Of a DNA stretch of 11,790 nt, positions 1-8,160 are shown piece by piece. The DNA is from Euperipatoides rowelli. Lineage: Eukaryota > Onychophora > Udeonychophora > Euonychophora > Peripatopsidae. A program made the translations under genes and the position numbers. The DNA lies in the NCBI GenBank assembly GCA_003024985.2, contig PXIH01S0001419.1. One strand, written 5' to 3'. The notes beneath the pieces were generated by a model. That model was not told where the DNA came from and did no database searches. It saw only the letters and a list, made by a program, of their open reading frames with translations. Position 1 is the first letter of the stretch, and each line of letters starts with the position of its first letter.

Positions 1-274
1 TAATCAGGCAAATTTTGATATTATTGCTATCACTATATTACATTATTATATATATTCTTACTTTGTATAAACAAAATAATGGGGTATTTATATACCCTGA
101 GAATTGTGCGATAAATATTATCTTCTGTGATCAGGCTGAATAATAGCTCATTACTACCGTTGCGCTACTTTGTTTAGATTGGTCTATTATTATAAACCTA
201 TATTTAGCCTTCTCATATACCTTTATACTATAGGTATAGGACTTTATTTATGAGTGATAAGAAAAATTCTCACA
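1..274 (+). repeat. Probable inner part of the 5' LTR (truncated by window edge)
   Basis: This non-coding AT-rich stretch ends in TTCTCACA, giving the CA end expected of an LTR. It lies seven bases before a TGG-starting candidate primer binding site and about 180 bases before the gag start. It contains TATA-like runs (for example near 190-200). The TG start of the LTR would lie left of the window. The call rests on position only: I could not align it to any 3' LTR within the window. Confidence 0.35.
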
Positions 275-280
275 ATTTTC

Positions 281-298
281 TGGTGACCTAGCCAGGAT
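281..298 (+). other. Candidate tRNA primer binding site
   Basis: The sequence TGGTGACCTAGCCAGGAT begins with the TGG that pairs with the CCA end of a tRNA, and sits seven bases after the putative LTR end. The TGGTGACC start is like primer sites I recall from insect LTR elements, but I do not assign a tRNA. A run of ten C follows directly at 300-309, so replication slippage or a sequencing error is possible here. Confidence 0.35.
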
Positions 299-455
299 AC
301 CCCCCCCCCTCCCAGCTCATCTATTCAAAATTAGTCAGTAAAATATTTATTTATTTACTATAGTACTATATGTACATTTGATTATAGTTATTCTAGCTTC
401 GGTCGGAATCTTCATTCCATAATTCTACTCGAGATCTTATACTATTTTTTTCACT

Positions 456-1047
456 ATGGAAAATCCTACATCTCAGGAGCAAGATGATATCTTGACTGTT
501 GTCTCTAATATCACATTATCCCCACATCCCGGGATAAGTGATGTGAACTCATTATTATCTTTGATTAAACCATATGGTGGAGAAAAAGATAAGGTGCAAT
601 CTTTTCACTCATTTTATGACTGAGATGGAAGTGTCCTATGTGGACTGTCTGATAACATGGTGAATTTAGTTATAAGGAGCAAGCTCAAGGGCTCTGCAGC
701 CCACTACTATGAACCTAACTCCAAAAAAGTTCAAAGCTAAGACTGCTGCAAATGTTTTTCATGATTTACGCCTAAAATATGGTGAGCCCTCCGATATGGA
801 TAATTTAAAATCTTTATTGGCCATAAAACAGTTAATTGGCAAATCCATAGATGACAATATGTCTCATATAGATGACATAGTAGATAAGTATAATGCCTAC
901 CCAGACGATCCATCGTCCAACTACATTGGGTCCGATCAAGTATTAAACATATTCCTTGATGGACTTTTAATTGAGTTTAGTTGCCATATGATTACTCATA
1001 GAGTGAATACAATAATGGAGGCTTACACACTTACTACAACTATTTAA
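456..1047 (+). pseudogene. gag: Retrotransposon gag remnant (capsid region)
   Basis: The likely start is ATG 456. This frame runs 55 codons to TGA at 621, and the same frame reads on past the stop with gag-like sequence (NLVIRSKLKGSAAHYY). A frameshift near 720-745 moves to the frame 709-1047, which carries LRLKYGEPSD and NLKSLLAIKQLIGKSIDDNM. The pattern of a short acidic N-terminus, then a K-Y/F-D/G-G motif, then helix-rich sequence with RSKL.G.A and KYGEP fits the capsid domain of Ty3/gypsy Gag, which packages element RNA into particles. After 1047 the frame stops, and 1050-1320 holds decayed, basic sequence (HYPRKGRGR near 1210). I see no clear CCHC zinc knuckle. The family assignment is by pattern and is less secure than for the pol domains. 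Confidence 0.62.
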
Positions 1048-1369
1048 ACTCAGCTATGTAAATATAAGTAAAAATGATCTTCTACTTTACTAATAGATTT
1101 CTCAGTTTTACCAAAAGCGGATGAAGAAAACCTAGAATGTGTAACAACTACATCCTCTGCTTCACCTGTCTAATACTTACTTGAACCGCTCATAGAGAAT
1201 GGATGGACATTACCCTAGGAAAGGTAGAGGTAGGTATACTCATAATACCAGTGTATAGCCTGAGAACAAGGTATCTAATATTCCTATTTCAGATTGAATA
1301 TCCAATCCTACACTCAGTCCTGTGACTAGTGATACTCATCGGGTATGTAATTCAACTAGGCAAACTCTC

Positions 1370-1765
1370 AGTTCTCTAAATTCCAAGTATGGAGGCATTA
1401 AACATACAGTAAACATACATGTCAAGGACAAAACCTGTCCTGTGCTATTGGATTCAGCTTCTGATTTTTCTTTCATAGGTGCTATGGCAGTTCCCTGTTT
1501 GGGACTAGAGGGTAATGTATTCCATAAGTGGGAACCTTCCATTGCTGGAAAATCATCCACTACTTCCAGCATAGATATAGATTTCAACATTCCTCCATTT
1601 GCTGATATATTCAAGCACACTTTTAGAATACTTCAAAACAATGACCTACTAGGTTATGAAATAATCCTTGGGATGGATTTCTTCCTTGCCAATGGGATAG
1701 CACTAGATTTTATCCATCGCAACTGTGATAGTCATATCTTTGGAGAAAATTTTGCCTGCCCCTGA
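1370..1765 (+). pseudogene. Retroviral-type aspartic protease domain of pol
   Basis: One open frame, 1322-1765, is intact across the domain. The active-site motif is LLDSASDFSFI, with the catalytic aspartate at 1451-1453. The usual DSG/DTG has become DSA here. The flap region and the C-terminal ILGMDFFLANGIALDF (the hydrophobic-hydrophobic-G-x-D-F-L block before the end of retropepsins) follow at the usual spacing. The domain normally dimerises and cuts the Gag-Pol polyprotein. The ATG at 1322 is probably not a real start, because the domain would be made as part of a Gag-Pol fusion. The frame ends at TGA 1766 and pol resumes in decayed form before RT. Confidence 0.82.
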
Positions 1766-1965
1766 TCACTCTAGCATGGTAATCTACCTGAAAAATCCCT
1801 AAATAATGACATAAAATCATTAATTTATAGTTCATGGACATTCAAGGAAAAGACTGAGACCTCAGGAAAACCCAGAATAATTTATTAAGACTATGCATCA
1901 AGTATAAAAATACATTGCAAAGTCCTAGCCCAATATTAGCCTATGTAAAAGGTCTAACACATTCC

Positions 1966-2757
1966 ATTAATCTTATGGACTACTCCCCCATCAAAAAATC
2001 CCAATACCAGGTACCAGTGGTTTTACATCAGGATTTTAAATGTAGGTTGATGGAGTATCTCTAAGCGGATATATTGGAGCCTTCTTTTAGCCCTTAAAGT
2101 CTCCCATTAATTGTTAATAAGAAAGACAGTGACATAAGATTAATCCTGGATGCCACATCAGTTAACAAATGGACCAAACAAATTGACTACCCTATCATGT
2201 ATATAGGAGATACCTTTCTTAAACTTCAATCCAAATGTTGGTTCCCATCAATTGATGTGATGAATGGAGACCATCAGATAGTGTTGGATCCTGCTTCTAG
2301 GCAAACTTTGCATTTTGAACAATCTTTGGAAAGTTTGCATTTAAGAGGATGCCTATGGGTGCCACAAACTCAGGAGTATTTTCCAGAAAGTAATGGAATC
2401 TTTACTCAGTAACATAAGAACAGATGAGATCATCATATATCAGGATGACATACTAATTGCCACCAGTACCATCAATGAGCATCTGGCTATCCTGGATAAA
2501 ATATTTTATAGGTTTGAAGAGGCTGGGGTACAGATTAATTTAAAGAAGTTCCCTGTGCATGCATTAACTTACATTTTGGGGTCATACCATCACAAAGGAA
2601 TCTTTTAAGCCATCCTCTAGAATTCTGTAGCTATTAACTCTATCATCTCTCCTAGGAACAAGACTCAACTGAGAAGAGTTTTAGGGAAAACCAACTTCTA
2701 CAGCAGGTTTGTTCCTGCATTGTCCCATTTGGCATCATTTCTTACTTCCTACTCAAG
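1966..2757 (+). pseudogene. pol: Reverse transcriptase domain, frameshifted
   Basis: The first part reads in one frame, 1966-2412, with in-frame stops at 2062 and 2095. It shows MDYSPIKKSQYQVP (the N-terminal D-x-x-P-I block), ADILEPSFSP, LPLIVNKKDSDIRLILDA, and FPSIDVMNGDHQI with the first catalytic aspartate at 2254. A frameshift between about 2320 and 2400 leads to frame 2393-2757. This carries IIIYQDDILI, the YxDD active site (aspartates at 2444-2449), and then the thumb-side NKTQLRRVLGKTNFYSRFVP at about 2650-2710, with stops near 2606 and 2627. These blocks are in the order and spacing of Ty3/gypsy RT, the enzyme that copies element RNA into DNA. The catalytic aspartates remain but the gene cannot give a full protein. 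Confidence 0.93.
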
Positions 2758-3143
2758 TCTAAGCCTAAGGACATATCTCTATCTCCTGAAGCTCTGGTTT
2801 CTTTTAACCTAATAAAAACAGTCATTGTCAAAGAACCTATTCTCTGATATCCCGATTTTTCTAGTCCTTTTTCATCTCTATTCAGGTTTTGTCTTCAGCT
2901 TTGATGGGTGTGCTAGAACAGAGTGATGGGGATACCTAATTACCTGNACTCAAGTCTAAGCCTAAGGACATATCTCTATCTCCTGAAGCTCTGGTTTCAT
3001 TTAACCTAATAAAAACAGTCATTGTCAAAGAACCTATTCTCCAATATCCTGANTTTTCTAGTCCTTTTTCATCTCTATTCAGGTTTTGTCTTCAGCTTTG
3101 ATGGGTGTGCTAGAACAGAGTGATGGGGATACCTAATTACCTG
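2751..3143 (+). repeat. Tandem direct duplication, 2 x 196 bp, inside pol
   Basis: Positions 2751-2946 and 2948-3143 are the same sequence at an offset of 197, separated by a single N at 2947. Counting by eye there are four base differences plus one N at 3053. Both copies encode the RT-RNase H connection (SPEALVSFNLIKT, then YPDFSSPF) and carry the same downstream frame damage. The copying is therefore later than the decay of the element, or is an assembly artefact. The second copy reads PILQYP where the first has a stop (PIL-stop-YP). Confidence 0.95.
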
Positions 3144-3450
3144 TCAGCTACTATTCTAAGAAATTATCCACCCAATAGAATTATTCCATCTTAGAAAATA
3201 ATGCTTTAGCTATCTTGATGGTCATAGAGCATTTCCATCATACAGTGTTTGGATATACTGTCATAATGTATTCAGATCATAAAGCAGTTGAGTACCTTAG
3301 ACTCTTTAAAGACAGGAAAACTTGCACCAATGACTGGATGGGAAGAACTACCAAATATGACCCTGAATACCTGTTTATTAAAGAGGGGCATCCTATCACT
3401 CATCTTATTAATGACCCTATTTTTCCTGATAGTACATCATTACCTAAGGC
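2757..3450 (+). pseudogene. pol: First RNase H / connection domain of gypsy type, glutamate lost
   Basis: Allowing for the tandem duplication, the blocks follow the canonical gypsy order. They are YPDFSSPF; SFDGCART (aspartate at 2903 and again at 3100, at the place of the usual TDAS); YYSKKLS; LENNALAILMVIEHFHHTVFGY; and YSDHKAVEYL (aspartate at 3275), then WMGRTTKYDPEYLFIKEGHP. The family normally has T-E-K-E-L-L-A-I, where the last E is a metal-binding catalytic residue; here asparagine is at that place (3200-3202). From 3143 to 3529 the frame is open except for one stop just after STQ. RNase H would remove the RNA strand during reverse transcription. With the glutamate missing, this domain looks like a structural tether. 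Confidence 0.82.
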
Positions 3451-3521
3451 TAAGCAGATTTCTACTCTTGATACTACCTCAGGTAATATTCTACTGCTAG
3501 TCAGCTCTAGTAATTTACTGA

Positions 3522-4010
3522 TTCCCTGATCCATCTCTTGGTGGATTTCTAAAAATCTACACAGATGGGAGTTGTATTGACAATGGTAGGCTCTCAGCTA
3601 TAGCTGGATATGGCATTCACTGGGATAATTCTTTTCTACCAGATGTGGCTGAATCTCTCAAGGGACTTCAGATGAACAATCATGCTGAACTCCTGTCTAT
3701 CATTGTAGCCATAGAAAAATCTTTGGATGCTGGTCTGAACAACATCACTATCATCTTGGATAGTTCCTACACTCTTAAAAGTATTTCTCAAAACATACCG
3801 ATTTGGCAGAACAGGGGATGGATTATGGCTTCAGGAAAAAAGATTAATAACTTAACAGAATTTCAACGTATATCCGATTTACAAACCAAGATAAACATCC
3901 AGTGGGAGCTAGTACCAGGCCATTCTGACATTCCTGGAAAGGAAGTGGCTCACTTACTCACATTTAAAGGGAGGGAATTAAATACTGTTGGATTTTTGGG
4001 AAAGGGGGAA
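3522..4010 (+). pseudogene. Second, RNase H1-like domain in pol (additional RNase H)
   Basis: A single open frame of 185 codons runs from 3522 to 4076 without interruption, the best-preserved part of the element. Motifs in order are KIYTDGSCIDNG (catalytic D at 3564-3566), AGYGIHW, NNHAELLSI (catalytic E at 3687-3689), IILDSSY (catalytic D at 3759-3761), IWQNRGWIMASGKKINN (the handle or basic-protrusion segment), and INIQWELVPGHSDIPGKEVAH. The spacing matches RNase HI: counting ten residues on from the GH histidine falls on histidine 3951-3953, where E. coli-type enzymes have the fourth catalytic aspartate. CAC could come from GAC by one change. The handle and the VPGHS-type ending resemble eukaryotic RNase H1 more than gypsy RNase H. 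The frame runs into a T-rich tract (FFFFFF) and stops at 4076, where the foreign block begins. Confidence 0.88.
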
Positions 4011-4019
4011 TTGGTTAAA

Positions 4020-5515
4020 AATCATTTGTTGTTCTTTTTTTTCTTTTTCACTTACATTGAGATATTTTTATTCTAGTTAATTTAATTGCTTATGAATGCA
4101 AAGATAGACATTCTAAATATTCCTTTTTTCTTTGTTTTGCTGTATATTTTATTTATATGGGTTTTAATGAAAGACTAGACATTTTGTTATTCCATGCAAT
4201 GACCAATTTTATATTTTTTAGTATTTATAGTGCTCACTAGATGGAACTAGCATTAAGACATTAGTCATGTGACTGTACTTTTTAGCACCAATTTTTTTTT
4301 ATCATCACAAATTCTATTGGTCAGTAGACATTGAATTGTGTAGCTGTGGAATGTTAAGTGTTTTGAACCACTGTTGTAATAATTCAGATGTAATCAGCAT
4401 ATTATGTTTGCTATTAATTAGCAGGATTTGTGAGACGATGTGTCTGAAGAATATACAGAATTAATGAGGATACGTAATACTGTGTTTGACCATTGGGATT
4501 TGGATCTATACTGAATGATTTGAGAGAAACGAAAAACGAATCGTCTTCCACTTTGAGTAAGATTGTTGCCTACATTCTTGATTGTAAATATACAGTATTG
4601 GATCATTAATGTGTAAATCCTTGTTAGCCAAGTTTACTAATTTTAGCGGTCATGTTTTTTAATGTATACAATATTAATAAAGTTTAAAGTATTATGTTTT
4701 TCATGAAGAAGTCACAGTACTGAGCTACATGTATATTAATAAGTTGTAAAACTAATTGTCTCCCAAATTACAGTTCTACAGTTATTGGAAATAGTTTTTA
4801 TCATCGAATTGTTTGATATTCTTTTTCCAACCATGGGAATGCTTCACACANAATATTTTTGTTTAATGGTATTTTGCTAATCATAGAATATGTGTGAAAG
4901 TAGGCCACACTTCAAAGTGAAAGTAACACCATAATCAATTTGTGAGAAAAACAATAAATGCACCTAGCATACAAATGAACCCCTTTTTTATGATAATTCG
5001 ATCATTCATGGACTTAATATATTTATCTAGTCAAGGAGATCTATGTTTAAGTTCATAACCTATTATCTCCTCAGTTTATGTCAACAGCAATAGTTAGAAA
5101 ATGCATTGTGAATCAACATCATTTGAAATCATATTGAAAGCATCATTTCTTATTAATCATATTATTGTAAATTCAGCAGTAAGTGAATATCAATAAGCGC
5201 ATTTAACCCGCTAGTATTCAAGTAACTTTTGGTAGAATATATTTTCTTTCTTTGAAAGACAATAATCTCATATAGACTGAAACCTCAACCTTATGGATTA
5301 CTGCTTTTATACATTCACTTGAAGTTAAGTGAATAATTTTTACTTTGCCATCATCATTAATTAGTGTACATAGTTATTATCATATTTATCTATAATAAAC
5401 TGGAAATACATTTGTGTTGATATAACAAGGTATCAGTGATTGGTATTATTTCAAATCCTCAGCAATCTGTCAAACATATTTCACTAATTATATCCTTTAA
5501 GTACACATTCTTCAA
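4020..5515. other. Non-coding AT-rich block interrupting pol; unidentified insertion
   Basis: Pol coding similarity stops after the second RNase H (about 4010-4020) and resumes only at 5518 with pre-integrase sequence. Between them is about 1.5 kb with no convincing coding frame on either strand. It opens with a T-rich tract (about 4030-4050) and contains an AATAAA near 4675 and an N at 4851. I looked for terminal inverted repeats, a target-site duplication and transposase motifs and found none. It may be a non-autonomous transposon, a solo LTR of another element, or a decayed spacer. The short frame on the minus strand at 4418-4606 has no recognisable features. Confidence 0.45.
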
Positions 5516-5517
5516 AT

Positions 5518-6893
5518 AACTCTGCTACAAATACTACTGTTGTAGAAAGCATTATACCTACAGTCCGGAAGCTGTTTCCTCCAAAGTCCAGATATTGGCA
5601 TCCAGAACTGAGCCTTCCATGATTGGAAGAAATTATAGTTTGACAGATTGCTGAGGCTCAGAGAAATGAGTTATTTGGTCATGCTTAGAAACCAATGTAG
5701 GATAACAGACCAGTAGACTGGCTTGATGGAATCATAGTTTATAATAGAGACAATATCACTTATGCCAAGGAAGTAATATCCTTGGGGAAGAATAATAAAA
5801 TTAAATTAGATGTTGTATACATTCCCAAATCCCTGACAGAATATATTATTTTATCATAACAATAAGTGGACTGGCCATCTGAAGTACATCCAAATGTGTG
5901 AGGAGATATTAAAGGTGTATTTTTGGAGTACTTTCTGATATGACATCAAACAGCTTTAACCTGCAAAGTGTGCCAGAAAAGCAACTCTTCTCTACAGAAA
6001 ATACATATTCAAGTCTTCACAAAACCTAGTATTCCTTTCAGTAAGATTGTGGTGGAATTGATAGGACCTCCAATCAAGTCCGATACAGGTGATAGATACA
6101 TATTGACAGCTGTGGATTTGTTCAGTCATTTTGTAATAGTTGTTCCACTTATTGAAAAGGCTCTTGAAAACAATTGGTGACTCTGTTCAGCATACCTGAT
6201 TCTCCTCTTTCTGATCAAACAAGCTCTTTTAAGAGTCACGTATTTGCTGATGTATGCAAACTTTTTAATTTTCATCTTATTCTTACCAGCCCATATTGTC
6301 CATCGATGAATGGTATGGTAGAAAGGTTGAATAAAATTATCAAAAAGCATTTGGTATATGTTTGTCAGAAAGCCAGTAGAACTTGGCCATCTAAATTGCT
6401 TTTAGTGCAATTTGCCCATAATAATGCATAAATAGGAGCACCGGCATAGCACCTAATGTATTAGTCTTTGGTAAGACTTTGAATTTCCCTGGGTGAACCA
6501 AGAAAATTTCTCCAACTGGTACAGAAGACTCTGATAAATGTCATGGAACTGCAAGATAATCTGTAAATGGTGAGACTTGGCTACGGAGCATGAGATCCTT
6601 GCTAGAGAATCTAGGAACAAGCGTAATACCAAAAGGAATCTTCCCGATTTCATAGAGAGAGACCTAGCCCTATATAAATCATACAAGAGAGGAAAACCCA
6701 GTCTGGTTTCAAATTATTGTTCAAGGGTCCATATAAGATATTAAAGAAAGTTTCTTTGGTGTCTTATGACATTGGTCCCTCGGAAGGTATAAAGAGAGCC
6801 CATGCTTACCATTTAAAGAACTACATTTCATTAACTCTTATGGAAGCATCTGGTCTTTCTAACATGTCATTTGCAAATAGTCCAAATAATTAG
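5518..6893 (+). pseudogene. pol: Integrase: zinc finger, DDE core and GPY/F module, frameshifted
   Basis: The pre-integrase linker (WLDGIIVYNRDN, KIKLDVVYIPKSLTEYI) reads in one frame, 5518-5858, with four stops. A shift gives YHNNKWTGHLKYIQ, with the zinc-binding histidines at 5855 and 5876 (H-x6-H). Another shift gives TCKVCQKSN, with cysteines at 5962 and 5971 (C-x2-C). The core runs 5962-6180, then shifts to 6174-6431. RYILTAVDLFSHF and PLSDQTSSFKSHVF carry the second aspartate (6213). NGMVERLNKIIK carries the glutamate (6321), exactly 35 residues later. The first aspartate site reads VVELIGPP, so it is E at 6055. Then follow STGIAPNVLVFGKTLNFPG (6437-6493) and RNLPDFIERDLALYKSYKRG. The GPY/F module is FKGPYKILKKVSLVSYDI with AHAYHLKNY, ending at TAG 6891. 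This enzyme joins element DNA to the host chromosome. Confidence 0.92.
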
Positions 6894-6929
6894 GAGGTAT
6901 TACCCCTCTGTGCTATTNCAGATAGTAAC

Positions 6930-7185
6930 ATAGCTGAGTTTCGTTATTATTCCTACCTCACCCAGTCTGGAGAAACCTACAGTATTATCTGAGAACCCCG
7001 ACCAGGGTATCCAGCATCAGTCTAATAGGTATTTCACCAGAAGTAAAGGAATTGATAATAGCATATTTAATAAATACACTTTTAATAGAGGCAGGATTAC
7101 TCAGGATTCTAATATAACTAATGGACTAGGTATGGGTAAGGAGAAAAAAGCAAACATAAAAAAAGGAGAAAAAGAGAGAATGTAA
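6930..7185 (+). pseudogene. Possible basic C-terminal tail of pol
   Basis: After TAG 6891 the GPY frame continues only to a stop near 6988. A different frame is open from about 6931 to TAA 7183-7185 with no internal stop. It reads NRYFTRSKGIDN, FNRGRITQDS, then a lysine-rich KEKKANIKKGEKERM end. Short basic tails with a [YT]-[FN]-TRS-type motif at the end of pol are common in Ty3/gypsy elements. No ATG start is expected. This could also be chance in AT-rich DNA. There is no sign of an envelope gene or of a chromodomain. Confidence 0.45.
7158..7180 (+). other. Candidate polypurine tract and 3' LTR start
   Basis: An unbroken purine run (7158-7180, AAAAAAAGGAGAAAAAGAGAGAA) is followed at 7181 by TGTAAAAG, which gives the TG expected at an LTR start. 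It lies at the end of pol, where second-strand synthesis is normally primed. Surrounding DNA is also A-rich and no LTR pair could be aligned, so this rests on position and base composition only. Confidence 0.35.
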
Positions 7186-7690
7186 AAGAAAAGATGATAT
7201 TGAAAGATTTTTTGGGGGGTTAGGTTACTCTAATTATTATCAGTTGCACTATTTTATAGTTTTAATATATCTTTGATATAGCCCATAAATCTTACACAGT
7301 TATTCAATATGGTACTCAGATCATTATCTTCTTTACTATGGTATTTGTAGTATTTTGAATTAGTCAATTGATAAATTACATTCCATAGTGTTTACTTATT
7401 TGTGTGTTTATTGTAAAACATTTATTTTTGGATTAACAGCCCTCATTTTAAATTGATGAGTTTATTTTAATATAATTCAGATATGAGATCTTATTTACTT
7501 GTAATATATTTAATCTTTGTTATTTGTATATAGCAAGTTTTCACATTTAATGTGACCTCTATTATATCATACAAAGTGAACTTTGATCGACATTTTATAT
7601 ATTCAAATTTTGATTGATATTGACACTCCTAGAGGTAGCCTGTTGCTGGGAATCCCTTATTAAAAGAAACAAGGAGTACAGGAGTTTATC
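7186..7690. other. AT-rich non-coding stretch, possibly remains of the 3' LTR
   Basis: No coding frame, RNA gene or clear repeat is visible. If 7181 is the start of the 3' LTR, this region should share its right-hand end with 1-274. I compared the more distinctive words of 1-274 (such as GGGGTATTTATATACCC) and found no convincing match. A G6 run is present near 7215. Confidence 0.4.
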
Positions 7691-7875
7691 GAAGCGTGCA
7701 ACCACCGACTTAAAAATACCTGGACTGCCGATGACTCCAATTGGCTCTAAGCCATCGGATGCTGAGAATCGCCATCTTGTGTGAGGCAGAAGTAGTTGTT
7801 TTTATTTAAAACACATAGATTTCTATTGGATGCGCTACACTGAAAATTTGGCGGTTTTGCTGCGTGCGTATTGAT
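7690..7875 (-). promoter_or_regulatory. CpG-richer patch, possible minus-strand promoter/5' UTR
   Basis: This roughly 185-bp stretch has many CG dinucleotides (such as in CGAAGCGTG, CACCGAC, GCCGATG, TGCGCTAC, GGCGG, TGCGTGCG), unlike the AT-rich DNA on both sides. It surrounds the possible first exon at 7720-7775. On the minus strand AAGATGGCG also resembles the YY1-type element that often overlaps start codons of housekeeping genes. No TATA box at a fixed distance was seen. This is weak evidence without transcripts. Confidence 0.22.
7720..7775 (-). CDS. Possible first coding exon with mitochondrial-type presequence
   Basis: On the minus strand an ATG in good context (AAGATGGCG, A at 7775) opens 18 codons, MAILSIRWLRANWSHRQS, plus two bases. 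It ends at CAG|GTATTT (intron G at 7719), a good splice donor. The peptide has arginines spaced among hydrophobic residues and no acidic residue, as in mitochondrial targeting peptides. The exon would continue at lower coordinates, where the retrotransposon lies, so the element could sit in the first intron in antisense. I recognise no protein from these 18 residues and saw no matching second exon in the window. It may be chance. Confidence 0.25.
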
Positions 7876-7879
7876 TTCA

Positions 7880-8160
7880 GTTGTTTTTGGTAAAAGAAAT
7901 ATAGAGCTTGCTTTAAAAATTGTCATGGTTACAAGCAAATATTAATGGTTGGCCTATAATGACAATTAGTGCCTTTTGGAATGTGCATAACATATTTTTC
8001 CAAAAACAACACCAAAGTATTGCATAGTAGTAGTGGTAGAACTCTCTGTAAAAAAAAGATAAATAAATACAGAAATGAGTAAAATGAAAACTATTTAGCC
8101 TATAGTAGAGATAATATATTTGAGAATTAGATACATGGGTATCACAAGTTATTATTACTA
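7880..8160. other. AT-rich intergenic stretch, nothing recognised
   Basis: No coding frame, RNA gene or repeat of note is visible between the CpG-richer patch and the foldback element. Confidence 0.5.

Larger units (their letters stand above)
1..7185 (+). mobile_element. Decayed Ty3/gypsy-type LTR retrotransposon
   Basis: Gag, aspartic protease, reverse transcriptase, RNase H and integrase fragments lie in this order on one strand. Integrase downstream of RNase H is the Ty3/gypsy order, not Copia. Every domain is recognisable by motif but broken by frameshifts and stops, so this is an old, dead copy. Two features are unusual. A second RNase H domain lies between the normal RNase H and integrase, and about 1.5 kb of unrelated AT-rich DNA interrupts pol at 4020-5515. 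No envelope gene is seen after pol. The left end seems to run off the window inside the 5' LTR, and I could not find a 3' LTR copy, so the outer limits are approximate. Confidence 0.9.

Noticed and set aside
1336-1620. Minus-strand 94-codon frame opposite the protease
   Set aside because: It is the shadow of the protease frame and has no motif of its own.
6126-6686. Minus-strand frames opposite the integrase
   Set aside because: Plus-strand integrase motifs explain this interval; the minus frames have no motif.
7530-7560. TTTTCACATTTAATGTGACCT resembling the 5' LTR end plus primer site (267-289)
   Set aside because: The match needs gaps, is short and AT-rich, and a 3' LTR would not be followed by a primer site.
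7600-7640. CAAATTTTGAT-like words shared with the start of the window (about 8-20) as a sign of the 3' LTR
   Set aside because: Similarity ends after about 20 AT-rich bases and no neighbouring sequence aligns; chance is likely.
7747-7938. Minus-strand 63-codon frame overlapping the CpG-richer patch
   Set aside because: No recognisable domain; the short frame with the donor site at 7720-7775 is a different frame and a better candidate, though itself weak.
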